Source: Pseudoxanthomonas sp. F37 (lineage in GTDB: Bacteria > Pseudomonadota > Gammaproteobacteria > Xanthomonadales > Xanthomonadaceae). From it: a stretch of DNA of 64,000 bases. The notes beneath the pieces were generated by a model that saw nothing but the letters and a program-made list of their open reading frames with translations, did no database searches and was not told where the DNA came from. A program made the position numbers and the translations under genes. Position 1 is the stretch's first letter, and each line of letters opens with the position of its first letter. This document shows positions 59,771 to 64,000 of this stretch, piece after piece. Location of the stretch: NCBI RefSeq assembly GCF_022965755.1, contig NZ_CP095187.1, forward strand, positions 1,922,001-1,986,000, read 5' to 3'.

Positions 59771-60130
59771 GCGGCCAATCTAGCGACAGGCGCGTGATAC
59801 CGGTGTGGAGTGGAATGTAAAGGCCGCGTTGCTTCAGGAACGGCCGGTCCTTGCGCCGGCGCACGCACCTGCAACTGCACTTGCAACCGGCCATTCCGCG
59901 GATCGCAAGGATGCAGCGCCCTCTGCATGCCATGACGCCACAGTGAACGATTCGCTTGCGCAAGTAGGGATGTTTTGCGCCAGCGCCGATTCGCATCATG
60001 CAACCGCGCTCTGCATGGCCGCTTCACGTCTTGCAGACGTTGCTGAAGGAATACTCCCGCCTCGCGCGCGGTTGCGGAAACGAGCGGCGCATCCGCGGCC
60101 GTGACCGCCTGACGCATGGGAGCCCACACC
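59771..60130. other. 360-base divergent gap between otsB and the histidine kinase
   Basis: No gene is supported here. It must hold the promoters for the otsB operon (minus) and the kinase (plus). The -10-like CTAGATT is at the otsB end. GGGAG at 60118-60122 is the likely ribosome site of the kinase. An open frame at 59805-60104 has no domain-like content. Confidence 0.6.
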
Positions 60131-61525
60131 ATGGACAACGCCGCCCACGCGAGCGAGGAGCGACTCAGGCTCGCCCTGAAGGCCGGTGGTCTTGCCAGTT
60201 GGGACTGGAACATCCGGACGGGCCAGGTGGCCTGGTCCGACGAGCACTTCCGCATCCAGGGTTACCGGCCGGGAGAAGTGATCCCGAGCTTCGAGGCATG
60301 GCTGGCACGTGTGCATCCGGACGACCGCGACGAAGCGGTCCAGGTGCTGCAGGCCGCCCGCGACAGCGGCGCGGACTATGCGCACCGTTTCCGGTGCATG
60401 CTGCCCGATGGCAGCGTGCGCATGTGCGCGGCGAGGGGCTTCTTCTACTACGACGAGGCAGGCCAGGCGACCCGCATGATCGGCGTGATGGAGGACATCA
60501 CCGAGGCGCTGGCGGCCGAGCGGCGGCTGCGCGAAAGCGAAGCCCGGTTCCGCCAGTTCGGCGATGCGTCATCGGACGTGCTGTGGATACGCGATGCCCG
60601 CACCTTGCGCCTGGAGTACCTGAGCCCGGCGTTCGACCGCATCTACGGGCTGGACCACCGCCGCATGCTGGAGCAGCCGGGACTGGATGGCTGGCTGGCG
60701 CTGATCGTGCCGGAAGACCGTCACACGGTGCATGCCGCGTTGCAGCGGGTCAAGGCCGGCGAGCGCGTCACCACCGAATACCGGATCAGGCGGGGAGGCG
60801 ATGGCAGCATGCGGTGGATGCGCAATACCAAGTTCCCGTTGCGCGACGACGCAGGCGAGATCGTGCGCATCGGCGGCATCGGTCACGACGCCACCGCCGA
60901 GCGCGAGGCGTCCGACCGCATGCACGTCATGATGGCCGAGCTGCAGCATCGCACCCGCAACCTGATGGCGGTGGTCCAGTCGGTCGCGTTGAGGACCCTG
61001 CGCGGCTGCGCCTCACTGGAACAGTTCGAGACGGCGTACATGGATCGCCTGGCCGCGATTGCCCGTGTGCACGGACTGCTGTCGCGCCTGCCCGAAGGCG
61101 ACCGTGCCAGCTTCGACGAGCTGTTGCGCGAAGAACTGCAGGCCCATGGCGTATCGGACGGGCAGGTGGACCTGCAGGGCCCGTCCGGCATCCGCCTGCG
61201 CTCGTCCAGCCTGCAGATCTTCGCGCTCGCGCTGCACGAGCTGGCGACCAACGCGGTCAAGTACGGTGCCCTGTCCACACCGGCGGGGCGCCTGTCGATC
61301 CATTGGACGTTGACCGCCTGGCCGGAAGAGGCGAACGTGCTGCGCGTGCACTGGGTGGAGGAGGGCGTGGCCGTTGACACCGCCGCGGCGGCAGCGGCGG
61401 GCGGCTACGGGCGGGAGCTGATCGAACGCGCCTTGCCGCACCAGCTGCGGGCGCGCACGTCCTACCGCCTGGCGGCCGACGGCGTGCGCTGCACACTGGA
61501 GGTGCCGCTTGCCACGGACGCGTAG
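60131..61525 (+). CDS. PAS-domain sensor histidine kinase of the HWE type
   Basis: 464 residues, soluble. Two PAS domains (~10-125 and ~140-265) precede an HWE/HisKA_2 kinase core. The H box is ELQHRTRNLMAVVQSV (His273), the N box HELATNAVKYGALS, then a G box with GGYGRELIERALP. No transmembrane helix, so it likely senses an internal signal through PAS. Start 60131 is chosen for the Shine-Dalgarno GGGAG 8 bases upstream over ATG 60116. The nearest response regulator is at the right edge, 2 kb away, and convergent. Confidence 0.92.
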   Translation: MDNAAHASEERLRLALKAGGLASWDWNIRTGQVAWSDEHFRIQGYRPGEVIPSFEAWLARVHPDDRDEAVQVLQAARDSGADYAHRFRCMLPDGSVRMCAARGFFYYDEAGQATRMIGVMEDITEALAAERRLRESEARFRQFGDASSDVLWIRDARTLRLEYLSPAFDRIYGLDHRRMLEQPGLDGWLALIVPEDRHTVHAALQRVKAGERVTTEYRIRRGGDGSMRWMRNTKFPLRDDAGEIVRIGGIGHDATAEREASDRMHVMMAELQHRTRNLMAVVQSVALRTLRGCASLEQFETAYMDRLAAIARVHGLLSRLPEGDRASFDELLREELQAHGVSDGQVDLQGPSGIRLRSSSLQIFALALHELATNAVKYGALSTPAGRLSIHWTLTAWPEEANVLRVHWVEEGVAVDTAAAAAAGGYGRELIERALPHQLRARTSYRLAADGVRCTLEVPLATDA

Positions 61526-61536
61526 GCGCCCGTGTT

Positions 61537-62403
61537 TCACACGGTGACGGCGCCGCCGGAGACGGTGAGCAGCGTGCCGGAGGTGTAGCTGGCCGTATCG
61601 GCCGCGAGCATCACGTAGGCCGATGCCAGTTCCGCGGGCTGGCCGGGCCGACCCATGGGGACGTGTCCGCCGAATCCGGTGACCTCCTCTTCCGACATGC
61701 CCGCGGGAATGAAGGGCGTCCAGATCGGTCCGGGAAGAACCGCGTTCACCCGGATTCCCTTGTCGGCCAGGGTGCCTGCCAGCCCGATGGTCAGGTTGGC
61801 GATGGCCCCCTTGGTGGCGGCGTAGGGCAGGATGTTCGGGCTGGGCTTCTTGGACTGCACCGATGCGGTGTTGATGATGGCGGCACCGGGTCGCAGGTGG
61901 GGCAGCGCCAGGCGCACCAGGTTGAAGACGGCATGCACGTTGGTGGCGAACGTCTTCTCCCACTCCTCCAGCGTGATGTCCTCGAAGCGCTCGTAGTACT
62001 TCTGGTAGGCCGCGTTGTTGACCAGCACGTCCAGTCCCCCCAGGGCGTCCACGGCGTCCCTGACCAGCCGTTCGGCCTGGGCCGGATCGCTGATGTCGCA
62101 GGCCAGCGTGGCCGCCTTGCGGCCTGCCGCTTCGACCAGCTGCGCGATCCGCGCGGCATCGGCTTCCTCCGAAGGCAGGTGGGCGATCGCCACGTCGGCG
62201 CCCTCACGCGCATACGCGATGGCCACGGCCGCGCCGATGCCGCTGTCGCCGCCGGTGATCAGCGCCCGCTTTCCTGCAAGCAGCCCGTGTCCGACATAGC
62301 TGTCCTCGCCATGGTCGGGTCGCGGCTCCATCTTCCCGGTCTTGCCGGGAAAGGATTGCTGTTGCGGCGGGAACGGTGGCCTGGGGTAATCGGGGATGGG
62401 CAT
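61537..62403 (-). CDS. SDR family oxidoreductase (YghA-like)
   Basis: 288 residues. N-terminal proline-rich leader typical of this SDR subgroup (MPIPDYPRPPFPPQQQSFPG), then TGGDSGIG for NAD(P), NNAA, and YAATKG (Tyr-x3-Lys). The subgroup is often linked to general stress in Gram-negative and positive bacteria; the substrate is unknown. It converges with the kinase, 11 bases between stops. Confidence 0.9.
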   Translation of the reverse strand: MPIPDYPRPPFPPQQQSFPGKTGKMEPRPDHGEDSYVGHGLLAGKRALITGGDSGIGAAVAIAYAREGADVAIAHLPSEEADAARIAQLVEAAGRKAATLACDISDPAQAERLVRDAVDALGGLDVLVNNAAYQKYYERFEDITLEEWEKTFATNVHAVFNLVRLALPHLRPGAAIINTASVQSKKPSPNILPYAATKGAIANLTIGLAGTLADKGIRVNAVLPGPIWTPFIPAGMSEEEVTGFGGHVPMGRPGQPAELASAYVMLAADTASYTSGTLLTVSGGAVTV

Positions 62404-62489
62404 GTGGGTCTCCTTGCAGGGTCGCGGGAGTGCGGCGGACGCGTGCGCGTGGTCGTTCGCGCATGGCGGACCGTGGTGCAGGCGCCGCC

Positions 62490-63137
62490 TCAGCGCGCCG
62501 GCGCCAGTGCCTTGGCTTGTTCCAGGTGTGCGGCGACGTGTTCGCGCGTGCGGGTCAGGTGGTCGCGCACGGCGGGCGTCGTCGCCGCCGGCATCAACGC
62601 GCCGTCGAGGGTGGCCAGTGCGTCGGTGTGGCCTTTCACCATGGCGGCGACATAGGCCTGCGCATACGCATCGCCGGTCGTGGCGTCCAGTCTGGCCAGT
62701 TCGGCCTGGCCCTTCTGCTGCTGGGCCTGCGCCTTCTCCGCTGCCGCATCCGCGCCGAGCGCGGCGGTCTGGCGGCGGTTCTCGGAATGCTGGTCGATCA
62801 TCATCCGTGCGTAGTCGGCCATCTCGCCTTCCACCTGCTTGGCCAATGCCTGTTCGCCTGCCGCGATCTCGTGATCGTTGATCGCATTGAGGACGCCCAA
62901 GGCTGCGCGTTCTGCGGGCGCCGAGGCCACGGCCGACGCGCCGGCCGTGGCGTCCTGGCCGGTCGCCGCCACGGTGCTGTCCGTGCTGCCGTCCACAGCG
63001 GCCGGCCTGCCGGTGGGATCCACGGCAGGCACGTCGTCGGCTGCCACGTCGCCCGACGCATCGCGTCGCTCGTTGCAGGCCGATACCGCCAGAGCGAGGG
63101 CGAGGGTCGCCGCAACGCGGGGGATCGTGATTCTCAT
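62490..63137 (-). CDS. DUF4142 lipoprotein
   Basis: 215 residues. Signal peptide with VSAC lipobox (Cys21), a low-complexity Asp/Ala/Thr linker, and a C-terminal DUF4142 four-helix bundle (~75-210; NAINDHEIAAGEQALAK, YARMMIDQHSENRRQ). DUF4142 resembles ferritin-like bundles. The start at 63137 is the signal peptide Met. Confidence 0.87.
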   Translation of the reverse strand: MRITIPRVAATLALALAVSACNERRDASGDVAADDVPAVDPTGRPAAVDGSTDSTVAATGQDATAGASAVASAPAERAALGVLNAINDHEIAAGEQALAKQVEGEMADYARMMIDQHSENRRQTAALGADAAAEKAQAQQQKGQAELARLDATTGDAYAQAYVAAMVKGHTDALATLDGALMPAATTPAVRDHLTRTREHVAAHLEQAKALAPAR

Positions 63138-63413
63138 GTCGTGCTCCTGGAAGGGATGCGGTGCGCGCCCGGTGGCGGGCAACGCGGGCGGGGAAGTTCC
63201 ATCACCAGCCAAGCGGGATGGAGCGGAGTGCGGCGGTGGCTGCTCCTTCGCGGGCGTCGATCATCGGGGGTTCATCCTCGATACGCCGCTGCGGTGGAGT
63301 GCCGCGTGTCCACTGTGGGGCCAAGAGGATGAAGAGCTTGTCCGCGCCGGCATCACATCGGGACGACATGGGACGGTGCCACCATGTCCGGGTCCGCCAC
63401 GCCGGAGGCCGTC

Positions 63414-63590
63414 ATGAGCGACGATCCGAACAACACCGGTTCACCCGACCGGGATCGCATCAACCTCAACGAAGACCACGAGCTCCGCTACTGGTCCCAG
63501 GCGCTGGGCGTCACCCCGGAACGCCTGCGATCGGTCGTCGAGGCCGTCGGCACGTCCGTGGCGGCGGTGCGCCGTCATCTCGACGACTGA
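63414..63590 (+). CDS. DUF3606 small protein
   Basis: 58 residues (MSDDPNNTGSPDRDRINLNE...). DUF3606 covers residues ~12-56, with YWSQALGVTPERLRSVVEAVG and AAVRRHL. Shine-Dalgarno GGAGG 6 bases before ATG 63414 decides against the in-frame ATG at 63384. Function unknown; common in stress loci. Confidence 0.85.
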   Translation: MSDDPNNTGSPDRDRINLNEDHELRYWSQALGVTPERLRSVVEAVGTSVAAVRRHLDD

Positions 63591-63602
63591 GCGGGCACAG
63601 GG

Positions 63603-63767
63603 GTGTCGTCCGGTCTGCCTCCGGTGCTGCTGGGCAGTCTGGCTTTCGCAGCGCTGCTGGCGCTGGTCACCTACCTGGCCAGCGCAGGTGCGCGCACGCG
63701 GATCCGCTGGCTGTCGACCGCCGGCGCTTTCTCGGTCGCGATGGCGGCCGGTTTCCAGTTCATCTGA
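63603..63767 (+). CDS. very small predicted membrane protein
   Basis: A 54-residue frame from GTG 63603: hydrophobic helices at ~6-26 (LLGSLAFAALLALVTYLA) and ~38-54 (TAGAFSVAMAAGFQF) with a basic loop RTRIRW between. That order (two helices, positive loop) fits a real small inner-membrane protein. It starts 12 bases after the DUF3606 stop. There is no recognisable family, and the start codon is uncertain. Confidence 0.55.
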   Translation: MSSGLPPVLLGSLAFAALLALVTYLASAGARTRIRWLSTAGAFSVAMAAGFQFI

Positions 63768-63796
63768 GGCGCGGACCGTCGCCGCAACCGATGCCT

Positions 63797-64000
63797 TCAG
63801 TGCGGCCTGTCGTCATCGCCCAGCGCGAGGCGATCCAGCGCGGCCGTGATCGATGCCACGTCGAAGGGCTTGCGCAGATAGGACAGCGAACGATAGCCCT
63901 CGGGCAGGGTGGTCGTGTCGTAGCCGGTGATCAGCACGGTGGGGATGCCACGCGCCGCCAGCGCATCGGCGAGCGGAAAGGAATATTCCGAGCCCAGGTT
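63797..64000 (-). CDS. response regulator receiver domain, C-terminal fragment
   Basis: Last 67 codons of a receiver domain whose start is beyond the right edge. It shows PTVLITGYDT followed by the conserved Lys-Pro in YLRKPFD and the final helix SITAALDRLAL. The phosphorylated Asp lies off the window. The end of the domain is the end of the protein, so this is a stand-alone receiver or a C-terminal receiver of a hybrid kinase. Confidence 0.85.
   Translation of the reverse strand, partial: NLGSEYSFPLADALAARGIPTVLITGYDTTTLPEGYRSLSYLRKPFDVASITAALDRLALGDDDRPH

Noticed and set aside
59805..60104. 99-residue frame in the otsB-kinase gap
   Set aside because: No domain, no ribosome-binding site and Ala/His-rich composition typical of chance frames.
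62878..63417. 179-residue plus-strand frame
   Set aside because: Mostly antisense to the DUF4142 lipoprotein and its upstream region.

Overview
The window is high-GC DNA with tightly packed genes. It most likely comes from the chromosome of a Xanthomonadaceae bacterium, probably Pseudoxanthomonas or a close relative. That assignment is inference. It rests on a complete xanthomonadin / aryl-polyene pigment cluster, a copLAB copper locus of the Xanthomonas type, the order pilW-rodZ-yfgM-bamB-der, and intergenic palindromes of kinds common in this family. No phage, integrase, transposase or CRISPR array was seen.

Region 1 (1-22.3 kb) is housekeeping. It holds rlmN (3' end), pilW, rodZ, yfgM, bamB, der, moeA, a rhodanese-MoeB fusion, a Kef-type antiporter, an alpha/beta hydrolase, a DUF1244 protein, folD, guaB, guaA, tadA, orn, a small MscS channel, the divergent ppsA/ppsR pair, a DUF1249 protein, and a tRNA-Ala/tRNA-Glu unit with its own promoter and terminator.

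Region 2 (22.4-40.3 kb) is one long plus-strand operon with mostly overlapping start/stop codons. It encodes an aryl-polyene pathway: a chain-length-factor-like protein, acyltransferase, two acyl carrier proteins, an AMP-ligase/dehydratase fusion, a glycosyltransferase, an LpxL-like acyltransferase, a HAL/PAL-type ammonia-lyase, a thioesterase, a LolA-like carrier, an MMPL exporter, a flavin-dependent halogenase, a DUF3261 lipoprotein, two ketosynthases, a dehydratase, a ketoreductase and three exported proteins of unknown function. The expected product is a halogenated, membrane-anchored aryl polyene. A lost G in a G7 run fuses the acyltransferase in frame to the first acyl carrier protein.

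Region 3 (40.4-47.0 kb, minus strand) is a copper-resistance block: copL-copA-copB-DUF411, then a MerR-type regulator and a Cu(I) P-type ATPase. The ATPase is broken by a one-base loss in a G6 run. A MerR-type operator lies upstream of the regulator.

Region 4 (47.2-64.0 kb) begins with glucokinase and continues as a stress-tolerance block: a lipoprotein, a glycine-zipper protein with an internal duplication, a large catalase, a CBS-domain protein, a large MscS-type channel, an operon for a debranching-type glycosidase, a GT4 glycosyltransferase, trehalose-6-phosphate synthase and phosphatase, an HWE-type histidine kinase, an SDR oxidoreductase, DUF4142 and DUF3606 proteins, a tiny membrane protein, and the 3' end of a response regulator cut by the right edge.

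The two frameshifts are both single-base losses in G runs. Sequencing or assembly error must be excluded before either is treated as biology.
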